DNA from: Erinaceus europaeus
Taxonomy: Eukaryota > Chordata > Mammalia > Eulipotyphla > Erinaceidae
Length of the DNA: 64,000 bases
Direction: 5' to 3'
Assembly (NCBI RefSeq): GCF_950295315.1
Contig: NC_080177.1
Location: 77,469,096 to 77,533,095, forward strand
Under the pieces are notes generated by a model. It made no database searches. It worked only from the letters and a program-made list of their open reading frames with translations, and was not told the origin of the DNA. A program made the translations under genes and the position numbers. This document shows, piece by piece, positions 42,480-52,597 of the stretch (positions are counted from its first letter, which is position 1; the number at the start of each line of letters is the position of its first letter).

Positions 42480-44240
42480 GTGCGCCATCAGACAAACCGC
42501 TTCCCCCCCCCCCGCCCCTCGCGGGCACCATGGCAACCGCTGGGGCGCGCGGGAGCTCTGCGGCTTCGGGATACGGTTGCCATGGCGACGCGCACGCGGG
42601 CCGCGCGGCGGGGGCGGGGTGGGCGGGGCGGGAGGCGCGGGCGCGGCGGCCCCGCCCCCACTGCGGCAGTAACGTCTCGCCGGGGCTGCGGGGCTCGGCA
42701 CCCTGCGCCAGCGCTGCGCCACGGCCGCCGCCGCCGCCTCCAGCCGCGCTTCCCCGAGCTGCCCGCACCCGCGCGGAGGGACCCAGAGCCCGCGAAGCCG
42801 CCGGCGATTTCAGGGCTGCGTCCGCCTGCGGGAGCGGCGCGGTTCCTCGCTCGCCGCCGGCCCCGACCCCGGAGCAGCCCCGGGCGACGGCCGCCACCCC
42901 CCCCCCCCCCGGCCTCGACCCCGCGGAGACTCTCGCAAGATGGCGGCGGCCGCGTGACGGACAGGCGGCGCGGAGCTTCGCTGCTGCGGGCGGTGAATTG
43001 CGGGTGCGGCGAGCCCGACACCTCCCGCCTCGGGCGTGTCTCGGGAGGGGAGCGGCAGGGGGCGGCTTGTACGTCCTCCGAGAGCCCGGGACGCACTGTC
43101 CCTGCCGGTGGCACCCGCCCCGGGGGCTTGTCGTAGTTGAGAGGGACGAAGAAGAAGCCGACATGGCGATGACGCTGCTGGAAGACTGGTGCAGGGGGAT
43201 GGATGTCAATTCCCAGAGGGCCCTCCTGGTCTGGGGGATCCCGGTCAACTGTGACGAGGCTGAAATCGAAGAGACCCTCCAGGCGGCCCTGCCCCAGGTG
43301 CCCTACCGCGTGCTGGGCAGGATGTTCTGGAGGGAGGAGAACGCCAAGGCCGCCTTGCTGGAGCTCACTGGCGCCGTGGACTACTCGGCCGTCCCCAGGG
43401 AGATGCCGGGCAAAGGCGGGGTCTGGAAAGTGGTGTTCAAGCCGCCCACCTCGGATGCCGAGTTCCTAGAAAGGCTGCGCCTCTTCCTGGCGAGGGAGGG
43501 GTGGACCGTGCAGGACGTGGCCCGGGTCCTGGGCTTCCAGAGCCCCGCCCCGCCCCCGGGCCCCGAGCTGCCCGCCGAGATGCTCAGCTACCTCCTGGAT
43601 CACGTCATCCAGCCTCTGGTCGAGTCCATCTGGTACAAGAAGCTGACGCTGTTCTCGGGCCGGGATATCCCGGGCCCCGGCGAGGAGACCTTCGACCCCT
43701 GGCTGGAGCACACCAACGAGGTGATGGAGGAGTGGCAGGTGTCGGATGCGGAGAAGCGGCGGCGGCTGATGGAGAGCCTGCGGGGCCCGGCGGCGGATGT
43801 CGTCCGCATCCTCAAGTCCAACAACCCGGCCATCACCACCGCCGAATGCCTCAAGGCGCTGGAGCAGGTGTTCGGCAGCGTGGAGAGCTCCCGGGATGCG
43901 CAGGTCAGGTTTCTGAACACGTACCAGAACCCGGGAGAAAAGCTGTCGGCGTACGTCATCCGCCTGGAGCCGCTGCTGCAGAAGGTGGTGGAGAAGGGGG
44001 CCATCGACAAAGAGAACGTGAACCAGGCCCGGCTGGAGCAGGTGATCGCCGGCGCCAACCACAGCGGGGCCATCCGCAGGCAGCTGTGGCTGACGGGCGC
44101 CGCCGAGGGGCCGGCCCCCAACCTGTTCCAGCTGCTGGTGCAGATCCGCGAGGAGGAGGCCAAGGAGGAGGAGGAGGAGGCCGAGGCCGCGCTCCTGCAG
44201 CTGGGTCTGGAGGGACACTTCTGAGCGAGCCCCAGAAAGG
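42480..44240 (+). promoter_or_regulatory. PNMA1: CpG island covering PNMA1 promoter, 5' UTR and CDS
   Basis: GC content and CpG density rise abruptly at about 42480 and fall after about 44240, unlike the rest of the window. The segment 42590-43000 contains several GC boxes (GGGGCGGGG, GGGCGGGGCG) and no TATA box. This indicates a dispersed CpG-type promoter; the exact transcription start cannot be read from sequence. Confidence 0.8.
43163..44224 (+). CDS. PNMA1: PNMA1, paraneoplastic Ma antigen 1 (domesticated Gag-like protein)
   Basis: A single coding exon of 353 codons plus stop, the same length as human PNMA1 as I recall it. It starts MAMTLLEDWCRGMDVNSQRA and has the PNMA N-terminal RRM-like region (about residues 1-110; LLVWGIPVNC, AALPQVPYRVLGRMFW). 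A Ty3/gypsy Gag capsid-like region follows (about 155-335; ETFDPWLEHTNEVMEEWQ, RRRLMESLRGPAADVVRIL, LEQVFGS). The C-terminus is a Glu-rich tail. Known for the family: PNMA genes are mammalian genes derived from a retrotransposon gag; PNMA1 is expressed in brain and testis and is an autoantigen in paraneoplastic neurological disease. The start at 43163 was chosen by homology; the same frame stays open 211 codons further upstream. No pol-like sequence is present. Confidence 0.96.
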   Translation: MAMTLLEDWCRGMDVNSQRALLVWGIPVNCDEAEIEETLQAALPQVPYRVLGRMFWREENAKAALLELTGAVDYSAVPREMPGKGGVWKVVFKPPTSDAEFLERLRLFLAREGWTVQDVARVLGFQSPAPPPGPELPAEMLSYLLDHVIQPLVESIWYKKLTLFSGRDIPGPGEETFDPWLEHTNEVMEEWQVSDAEKRRRLMESLRGPAADVVRILKSNNPAITTAECLKALEQVFGSVESSRDAQVRFLNTYQNPGEKLSAYVIRLEPLLQKVVEKGAIDKENVNQARLEQVIAGANHSGAIRRQLWLTGAAEGPAPNLFQLLVQIREEEAKEEEEEAEAALLQLGLEGHF

Positions 44241-44690
44241 GCCTTCGGTGTAGACCTAGGTCACAGCTGCTTGCCTTGTCTCTGTGCTGTCTTCGGGGTG
44301 TCGTGTCGTGTCGTGTCTGGGGGTGGGGGTGGGGTCAGGTCCCTGGACCCGTGTACCATTGGCAAAGCGGCGCGTTCGAGCTGCCGAGCTGCCGTAATAG
44401 GAATCCCACCAGCTCCCACGTCCGGTGAGAGCTGGGACCCAAGTGCGTCCTGCAAGCTACCATCGTGGCACCATCAGTTGTGCAACAAAAAAAAAAAAAA
44501 AAAAAAAAGTGAACTCGTGACACTTCTTCTCATCCAGGTAACTAAATGTGAAACTGCATGTTCAAAAAGGTCTGGATAACTCAAGAAAAATGTTCAGTTA
44601 AAATATTTGCTGTTCAGTTAAAATACTTGCTGCTCGGTTGTTACTAATACTGTGAATTTTTGTGTTTATTGTGAATTGTTCCTTATTTAT

Positions 44691-44777
44691 ATTAACGGAA
44701 GGAAATAGGAGTTTATTAACGGAAGGAAATAGGAGTTTATTAAATAGGAGTTTATTAACGGAAGGAAATAGGAGTTT
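44691..44777 (+). repeat. 24-bp tandem repeat in PNMA1 3' UTR
   Basis: Units at 44691-44714, 44715-44738 and 44754-44777 are identical 24-mers. A 15-bp partial unit at 44739-44753 lacks the middle 9 bp. Confidence 0.95.
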
Positions 44778-45085
44778 ATTCAAGATTAATCCACTTTTCA
44801 GTGCAAGTTATTTTACAGCTTTAAACGTGGATCAATTTAACAAAAGTATCTGAGACAAAATGGGATGTTGGAAAACACTATAATTAATGTGTGCATCACA
44901 ACTTTTCACTGTTTTGAGACGTCTGTATATTGAAAATTGCATGAGGAGATTAATATGAATCAGCTGCAGAATCCATTCTCCCATTTCAGATTACTTTTTC
45001 CCCATTTCAGATTTTGACACAATTCTTGTTCATGCTGATTCTTAGTGTTCTAAGTGAAGATGACATTATCAAATAAGTGTATATG

Positions 45086-45091
45086 AATAAA
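45086..45091 (+). promoter_or_regulatory. PNMA1: PNMA1 polyadenylation signal (AATAAA)
   Basis: A canonical AATAAA about 860 nt after the stop is followed by a T-rich stretch about 20 nt downstream. Confidence 0.7.
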
Positions 45092-45110
45092 ATATTTTAA
45101 AAATTGTATT

Positions 45111-45990
45111 GGCTTTTTTTTCTGCGTGTATAAACACTTCAACATAAGTTCTATCTCCTCTTAGGAAACTCATTAAAAAACATCTTTAGACTCACTAAAA
45201 GACATATTATGTAGGCTTAGTTTTTAATAACTGGTCTTCAATTTTGCATGTTTTCTTTAAGGCTAGTAGAAGGCTAACCAGGCATAAGTAAATATTAACT
45301 CTAAAATATTGGATAATCCTGATTTGAGGAGGTTATCTAGCAACACACTCCCTCCTCTTAGAACTCCCTTTTCAGCTGAGAATGTTTTACCCTGCAGAGT
45401 AACTATAATGCAGCATACCTGTGAAAATGAGTGTTTCAGTTTTACAGCAGCCATTTTGTATTGAGAATCTGAAAAAGGAAATATGGCCTAAAAACATGGT
45501 TATTGGGTCGTAGATATTTTGACTGAAGATGCCCATCTCTTGAGATTCTTAGTCCCCAAAAAGGATTACAGAATTAGAAGGGTTTGGCTGGGTTTCCCCT
45601 TAATAACATGGCTTAAAATGAAAGCCGACCCATTTATATGCCTGTTTCACACTCTCAACACACACACACACACACACACCCCACGAGATAACAAATCCCC
45701 ACCTCATCTAAACCCCCCTCCCCTCGAGGTAACAGGAATCCCCACCTCCTGCCCCAAAATCACAAGTTTCTGTTCACCTAGCCTCCCCAGCATCCCCACA
45801 GGTGGCTCTGGTTGCAGACTCCCTTCACAATCCTATTTGCATATATCCTCCCACCTTCCCCTCAGAAACAGACTCTTCCCACTCCACCCAGTGTCCCACC
45901 CTTAACAGCATCTGTTCACATCTGCATACTCCACTGCCACCACGCATTGTAGACTCCCACTTCATACACACCACCCATAACAAAACAAAC

Positions 45991-46026
<36 letters not shown>

Positions 46027-46152
46027 CAATTACAGACATCCTATACCTGTACATAGGGGCAGATCTTATTTTTATAGCTGCATTGTTTTAAAAAAATGCA
46101 AAGCTGGGGTCCTTGCATACAGGCATTACAGCTAAGTGGCTGACCAGTCCAA
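45111..46152 (+). other. PNMA1-DNAL1 intergenic sequence, first part
   Basis: No gene recognised. It holds short (CA)n at 45660-45679 and (GT)n at 45992-46024. Confidence 0.6.
45992..46024 (+). repeat. (GT)n microsatellite
   Basis: About 16 GT units. Confidence 0.97.
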
Positions 46153-46342
46153 TTTATTATTTCATTTTGATTCATTTGATAGGACAGGGAGAAATTGAGG
46201 GGGAAGAAGGGAAGGAGAAAGACGCCAGTGCCACTGCTTCACCACTTGTGAAGCTTCCCTGCAGCTGGGCCTGGCAGCTGGAACCTGGTCCTTATTCACG
46301 GTGATATGTGCACTCAACCAGGTGTGCCACCACCCAGCTGCC
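46153..46342 (-). mobile_element. SINE-B
   Basis: TTGATAGGACAGGGAGAAAT, CCACTTGTGAAGCTTCCCTG, ACCAGGTGTGCCACCACCCA. Confidence 0.75.
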
Positions 46343-46497
46343 CTACTCCAGCCCACGTTTCTTGCTCTATATCCTAAGGAGGAAAAAAGAGAAAGATATA
46401 CCATCATCCATAGAGCTCTCAAGTGCGAAGACTCAACCAAGGCCTCAGGTGCGATAGTGTATACCTGCTGACCTATTTGCCTACCCACTACAGTCAC

Positions 46498-46761
46498 TTT
46501 TTTTTTTTGGCCTCCAGGGTTATCACTGGGGCTCAGTGCCAGCACTACAAATCCACTGCTCCTGGGGGCCATTTTTTCCCATTTTATTGGCCAGGACAGA
46601 GAGATTGAGAAGGAGACAGGGAGAAAGACATCTGCAGACCTGCTTCACTGCTTGTGAAGTGTCCCTCCTGCAGGTGAGGAGTGGGGCTCAAACCTGGATC
46701 CTTGTGCAGGTCCTTGCGCTTCGGACTATGTACCCTTAACCTGGTGCACCACTGTCAGTCC
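46498..46761 (-). mobile_element. SINE-A with 3' module
   Basis: GCCTCCAGGGTTATCACTGG, ATTGGCCAGGACAGAGAGAT; the GTT-rich segment is deleted. Confidence 0.85.
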
Positions 46762-46839
46762 CCCCAGCAGCCTCCCATCGCCCCCTCCCCAGCACTAGGG
46801 CTCCACAAATGTCTAATTCCACCAATCCAAGGCCCACTT

Positions 46840-46995
46840 TTTCATTCTTTTATTTAAAACAGAGATAGGAGAGACACCACAGCACTTCCATCACCTACAG
46901 ATCTCTCTCCCTCCCCAGGCCCCCCTGGATCATGTGATTCCTATGTGGTGTCAGGGTTTTGTGCATGGCAGGACACAAAATGAGCTATCTCCTAG
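46840..46995 (-). mobile_element. SINE-F-like, diverged
   Basis: AGATAGGAGAGACACCACAG, ATGTGGTGTCAGGGTTTTGT. Confidence 0.4.
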
Positions 46996-47155
46996 TTCAG
47001 ATGTATACTGACTGATTTACAGTGCTAAGGACACCTGTGCATAGTTTCACCACTTCCAGGCCAACTTTTTCAGATAGACAGAAAAGAAACATGACAGCTT
47101 GAGACCTGCCTCCTGGTGCTATGCATTTTAAAAGAGAATACAAGAAACATCCTCA

Positions 47156-47285
47156 TGGCTGGGGAGACAGCCTAGTGGTTATGCAAAAAGATACTCATGC
47201 CTGAGGCACCAAAGGCCCCAGGTTCAATCCTTAGCATCCAAATAAGCCAGAGCTGAGCAAAAACTATAGTAAAATAATCCCTCAT
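47156..47285 (+). mobile_element. SINE-C
   Basis: GGGGAGACAGCCTAGTGGTT head, AATAAGCCAGAGCTGAGCA. Confidence 0.8.
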
Positions 47286-47329
47286 TACCAAAGAAATATG
47301 GAATAATGGTCAACAATTTGTTTGGCTTT

Positions 47330-47710
47330 GTATGTTAACTCTTTTCAAACACCAGGTTCCAGATGCTAGCATGATGCCAACCAGACTTCCCTGGATAGAC
47401 AACCCCACCAATATGTCCTGGAGCTCCACTTCCCCAGAGCCCTTCCCCACTAGGGAAAGAGAGAGACAGGCTGGGAGTACGGATGGACCTGTCAACGCCC
47501 ATGTTCAGCGGGGAAGCAATTATAGAAGCCAGACCTTCCACCTTCTGCATCCCAGAATGACCCTGGGTCCATACTCGCAGAGGGTTAAAGAATAAGAAAG
47601 CTATCGGGGAGGGGATGGGATACAGAGCTCTGGTGGTGGGAATCGTGTGGAGTTGTACCCCTCTTAATCAATGTTTCCTTTTTATAAATAAAAAATTTTT
47701 TTTAAAAAGA
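47330..47710 (+). mobile_element. Unclassified retroelement 3' end (family G), plus strand
   Basis: It ends GGTGGGAATCGTGTGGAGTT, then TATAAATAAA and an A/T tail. The organisation is typical of an L1-type 3' terminus and it is homologous to the minus-strand copy at 35335. Confidence 0.55.
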
Positions 47711-48229
47711 ATATGGAATAAAACACCAGAACAGGTCAATATTAACACTGGCTGAAAGCCCAGATTATATATATGCTGGGGAAATGTGGGATGTTACTGC
47801 TATTGCTATTTCTTATGTAACAAAAAAGACCTGAGCAGGGTCATGTTATTCCAGACCACAAACAAGGGCCTTTCATCAGTCAGCCTTTACTTTGTGCACT
47901 TATGGAAGTAAGAAAAGACTAGGAAAAGGTAAATGTGGTAGGTAACCTGCTGTCCCTTGCAGCTTTTTTTTCAGAAGCCACATCATCTTAAAAGGACCTA
48001 GAAAGCTTGGGAGAAAGAGTTAGAAACCTAGGGGAAGAAATTACCATTGGTAATGAAATACTGAAAACAAAGATTTAGCGTAAAAAAAATAGTAATAATC
48101 TCCCCCCCCCACATACACACTATGTAGAACATATTATCTAAATTCTAACTTTCTCTAGAAGTATTACTGTAAGTTTATATAGTATTCTGTAGTAACTCCA
48201 TGAATGGTCATGTAACCAAAACACGATGC
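47711..48229. other. Intergenic sequence between convergent PNMA1 and DNAL1
   Basis: AT-rich; nothing recognised. Confidence 0.5.
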
Positions 48230-48252
48230 ATTTTTCTTATAAAATAACACAG

Positions 48253-48258
48253 TTTATT
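48253..48258 (-). promoter_or_regulatory. DNAL1: Candidate DNAL1 distal polyadenylation signal
   Basis: Plus-strand TTTATT reads AATAAA on the minus strand. The sequence beyond it is repeat-free for about 500 nt. Confidence 0.45.
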
Positions 48259-49504
48259 ACTATTTTAAAACAAGTCTCACAAAATAACATTCAGAAACTC
48301 AACATTTCTAAATAATTTAACACAATAATATTAGTCATAAAGTCATGCTACAAAATTCCTACATATAAAAGATTATTAGCAAAGTACTGATAGATGTTAA
48401 AACGTCCTTGGAAGAATGCAGTTGGTTCTAGAAGCCAAAGGGTCTGGAATGATGCTTATGATCACGACCGGTTGGCACCCTGGGAGAAGCAACTGGTGAA
48501 ACTGTAGACTTGCTACAGCTCCGACTTGCCGGTCTTTGATGGGAATGATAGCACCTCAGAGGCAGGTAACCTGCTGAGCAAAGAAGCAAAGAGCTCCCCA
48601 ACCTGCTAACATTAGCTACGACTTAATTTGGCCGACAACTAAATCAGTATTTAAGCTGTAAATGTGGGGAAGGTAACTCAAAAGTTTTCATTGTGAGGAG
48701 GAAGAATCTACGGGGCACATCTCCCAGAGGAACGACTGAGGGGTAGAGTAGGTATGGAAGATGACCAGCAAGGGACTCAGGAAATCCTGACTCTGATGAA
48801 GTCAACAGATAAATACTGCTCATGTAGGCTCATAACAAACATGGATGGCGTTTGATTCTCTAATAATTACATTCAGGCTAAGTATTTACCCACGCTTTGG
48901 GAGTATTTTCCACAAATATCTAGTTCATAATTTTAAAGTGCAAATCTACTAGAATAGTGCACCCTCCCTCACTCCCCTTGTTAAATTTCCTAGGGCATAA
49001 TCTGGAGGGGGGGGGTGTTAAGACAGACAATAAACTACAAGCCAAATATGACTGGTTCATTGAGTGACACTTTAAGGTCAGAGGAAGGTAAGACTCCAGT
49101 TAGCTTTTCCATATAATGTTTTCCCTGTGTAGCCACTGGTTTGTGCAAGTCAGGAACAGAGATGTAAATATGGAATTTTGGAAAAGCTCATGATTTTTAA
49201 AACAGAACCTTAATTTTTTTCGACTGTACCTATTTTGTGGCTTTGCAAAAAAAAAAAAAATCCTAAAGATAAGAGAATATGGTCCAGTTATCTGTGCCAG
49301 AAACACCAGCTCTCCTATACTGAATCACAGTAGTGAATTCTTCAGACATAGCAGCAGCCCAAATAACGGCAATGTGCGCCCCAGGGTAACTTTCAGCTTA
49401 GTACTCATCACCTTCAGGGCACACTTTGAAATAACGACTGGATTGTGTTAGACACTAACTCCTTGTGGCCATGCTTAGATATTTCCCCCAATATTTTAAC
49501 TTTC

Positions 49505-49787
49505 TTTTTTAACATTTTTTATAATATTTATTTATTCCCTTTTGTTGCCCTTGTTTTATTGTTGTAGTTATTATTGTTGTCATTGTTGGATAGGACAGAG
49601 AGAAATGTAAAGAGGAGGGGAAGACAGAGAAGGGGAGAGAAAGACAGACACCTGCAGACCTGCTTCACCACCTGTGAAGTGACTCCCCTGCAGGTGGGGA
49701 GCCGGGGGCTCAAACCAGGATCCTTAACGCCGGTCCTTGCGCTTTGCGCCACCTGCGCTTAACCCACTACGCTACCGCCCGACTCCC
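49505..49787 (-). mobile_element. SINE-A, short form, within DNAL1 3' UTR, sense to the gene
   Basis: Flanked by perfect 14-bp duplications (ATATTTTAACTTTC) at 49491-49504 and 49788-49801. Confidence 0.95.
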
Positions 49788-49931
49788 ATATTTTAACTTT
49801 CGAAGACTTTTTACTGTTTCCTCTTCATCCTAAGAAGCACCCAGATGGCAGATTCTTGGTCACAGAGACAACTACCCTCACTTCTATTACACATCATTAG
49901 CTTTAAGAGTAAGTCAGTTAAGATTCATTTT

Positions 49932-50110
49932 GGGGGCCAGTGAAAATGGCTCACTTGGTTAGTGTGCTGCTTGAGCCCAGCCCACCACACAGAAGGATGT
50001 TTTTGATGCTGTGGTCTCTCCTCCCCCCCCCCCACTCTGTCTCTCTCTCTGCCTTCCTGCCTGTCTCTACCCCTAAAAAATATAAATAAAAATAACAAAA
50101 TAATTTTAAA
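49932..50110 (+). mobile_element. SINE-E
   Basis: AATGGCTCACTTGGTTAGTG, CT-rich middle, AAATATAAATAAAAAT tail; flanked by AAGATTCATTT. Confidence 0.65.
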
Positions 50111-51110
50111 AGATTCATTTCTTAATCCCCCTTATTCTACTTCAGACCACTGGTAAAGGGTGTCAGAAGCAGCATCTATTCAAGTCAAAATTACCTTTCC
50201 ATATAGAAACCCTATTTAAACGTCTTACACCAACCGTACCACGTTACTCGACCAATTATCATGAATAGACCTTCTTCAGACGGCATCCCAAATCAGTGTC
50301 TATACTAGCTGACTCGCATACAACTGCCAATTTCTTGCAATTGATGATTTCTATATCCTGCAAAATACTGTGCATTACTGGACAAAGAATGAACACTTCA
50401 GGGACAAAGCAAAATCTATCATAAAGTTGAATTCTGTTGATAGTTAAGGAAGAGGTAGATTAAGTCGCTGTCCTACGATAAGCAAGAATTCCAAGGAACA
50501 AAAGCTGAAATCCTGCTGAAGAAAGATAAACTAAACATTCCAGCCCTGAGCTTCTAATGTGTGAAAAATATGAATATTACAAGAAAAGGAGACCCCGGTG
50601 ATCACTTCCTTTGATTCATGATCACGAAATATATCACCTTCTCTCATACAATAACTTGTGTGACATATGACTACAGAGTTAAAATAAACGGGCCTCGAGC
50701 AAAAGGAATGCCGCTTTACAGCACTTGTCCCTAATCAGAGGTGAATTTGTTCTGCCCCAGGGAGCAGATGGCAACGTCTAGAGACAATTTTGGTTGTCAC
50801 ACCTGAGGAGGGGTTCTACTGGCATCTAGTTAGTAGAAGCCGGAGCTAATCGTCCTTTATCACGCAGGACAGCCCCTCATAACAATGAATTACCCAGCTT
50901 AAATGTTAATGGTACCAAAGTTGAAAAACTTTGGTTTAAAGTAACGAATTCATATTAACAGAGAATATACATATACACACAAAAACAAACAGAAAACTTT
51001 CAAGCCCTGACCGGTAATGTATCTACGATCTTAGATTTATGGAGCACATCGATAGAAGAGTTGAATTCTTGACAGCTTAAAATCAAACTTCTTGTGAAAA
51101 AGTCAAATAG

Positions 51111-51300
51111 TGGGCCAGAAAAATCTCCGGTAGAGAGTCCTCCTGGTGTGCAATGTGTGAGACCCAGGTTCAAGCCTAGGCCCTACCACAATGGAGGAAG
51201 CTGCAGTGTCATGATGTCTCCCCCCATCTCTCTGTCACTTCTCTTTTTCATTCTGTCTGTAAAGTAAACCCAGAATGGTGAAGCCTGGTGGAAAAAACAA
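51111..51300 (+). mobile_element. SINE-E
   Basis: AGAGTCCTCCTGGTGTGCAA, GACCCAGGTTCAAGCCTAGG, CT-rich middle. Confidence 0.6.
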
Positions 51301-51305
51301 AATCA

Positions 51306-51588
51306 AGGGGGCGGGGCAGTGGTGCACCCGATTAAGGGCACACAGTATGAACTGCAAGGATCTGGGTTTTAGCCCCCGGCTCCCCACCTGCAGGGGGGAC
51401 GCTTCACAAACAGCGAAGCAGGTCTGCAGGTGTCTATCTTTGCCTTTCCCTCTCTGTCTCCCCTCCCCTCTCAATTTCTCTCTGTCCCATCCAATAAAAC
51501 GGGAGAAAAAAAATGGCAGCCAGAAGCAGTGGATTCGTAATGTCGGCACCATGCCCCAATGATAACCCTGGAGGCAAAAAAAAAAAGG
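51306..51588 (+). mobile_element. SINE-B/A hybrid with 3' module
   Basis: GGGGCAGTGGTGCACCCGAT head, CAGTGGATTCGTAATGTCGG, GATAACCCTGGAGGC, A-tail. Confidence 0.88.
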
Positions 51589-51633
51589 CTGATCCCAGAG
51601 CTTCACCTTAAGGAATTACAGAAAGAACTGTAT

Positions 51634-51830
51634 TAATATTTTTGTTGACATTGGGGCTTCACCACTCCAAAGTGACTTTTTTAGATAGAAAGACAGAGAC
51701 AGATATAGAGAGACAGAGAAAGACATCAGAGCACTGAAGCCTCCTTCAGTGCTGTGGGGGCTGGGCTTGATGCCGGGCTATGCCCATGACAAAATAAATG
51801 CATTATCCAAGTGAGCTATCCTGCCAGCCC
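51634..51830 (-). mobile_element. SINE-F
   Basis: TTTTTTAGATAGAAAGACAG, CAGTGCTGTGGGGGCTGGGC, GAGCTATCCTGCCAGCCC. Confidence 0.6.
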
Positions 51831-52263
51831 AAAAGTAAGAAATTCAGATGATCCACTAAGATGACAGAATGCTTTAACCAGGGGCATAGAGAAAATCCAT
51901 TTCAACATTTCAAGTAGGTTAGATGTCTGACCCAAGAAACATATATCAAAGGCATTTATATCAGCTAAATTTACAGCAGTAAAGGATGATTCAAGGAGTA
52001 AGTTAAGAGACTTCTGAACTTCTTCACATATCCTGTCCGCCACTTGACAATGGCATGGATTCTGATTCTAATTCCACAAGAAAGATGCAGAGAAGTCATT
52101 CTGATACTTGTTGAGTGGAAGGAACTAAGTGTGAATCTTGAGTGAAATGGATCCAGAAAAGCATCTTACATTCCTCTGAAAACCTATCTGATTAGGAAAC
52201 AAAGAGAAATAGATTGCTTTCTACATCAGAGAACTACAGAACTGTTCAGAAAAACTAACACTA

Positions 52264-52597
52264 GGGACCAGTGGTGACGCATCCGGTTCAGCACACACAG
52301 TACTCAGCACACACAGTACTCAGCACACAGTACTCAGCACACACAGTACTCAGCACAAAGACCCGCACAAGGATCCGAGTCGAGCCCCTGCCCCCCACCT
52401 GCAGCAGGGACACTTCCCAGGCGGTGAAGCAGGTCTGCAGGTGTCTCTCTCTCTCCCCCTCCTCTTTCAATTTCTCTCTGTCCTATTGAATTAAAAAAAA
52501 AAAAAAAGGGAAAAAAGTGTCTGCCAGAAGCAGTGGATTCGTAGTGCTGGCACAGAGCCCCAGCCATAACACCGAGGCAAAAAAAAAAAAAAAAAAT
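52264..52597 (+). mobile_element. SINE-A with a 16-bp tandem repeat inside its head
   Basis: The head is replaced over 52289-52350 by CAGCACACACAGTACT units. The CT-rich part and 3' module (AGCAGTGGATTCGTAGTGCT) follow. Confidence 0.85.
52289..52350 (+). repeat. 16-bp tandem repeat in SINE head
   Basis: Units 52289-52304, 52305-52320 and 52335-52350 are identical; 52321-52334 lacks 2 bp. Confidence 0.95.

Larger units (their letters stand above)
44225..45110 (+). other. PNMA1: PNMA1 3' UTR
   Basis: AT-rich sequence without SINEs between the stop codon and the AATAAA at 45086. It contains a 24-A run at about 44486 and a small tandem repeat at 44691-44777. Confidence 0.7.

Noticed and set aside
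42307..43248. Long antisense open frames over the PNMA1 CpG island, also 43466-44218
   Set aside because: GC-rich sequence gives stop-poor shadow frames; no domain or homology signal, and composition mirrors the sense gene.
52289..52350. Short regularly spaced repeats resembling a CRISPR array
   Set aside because: Contiguous tandem units without spacers, in a mammalian SINE.
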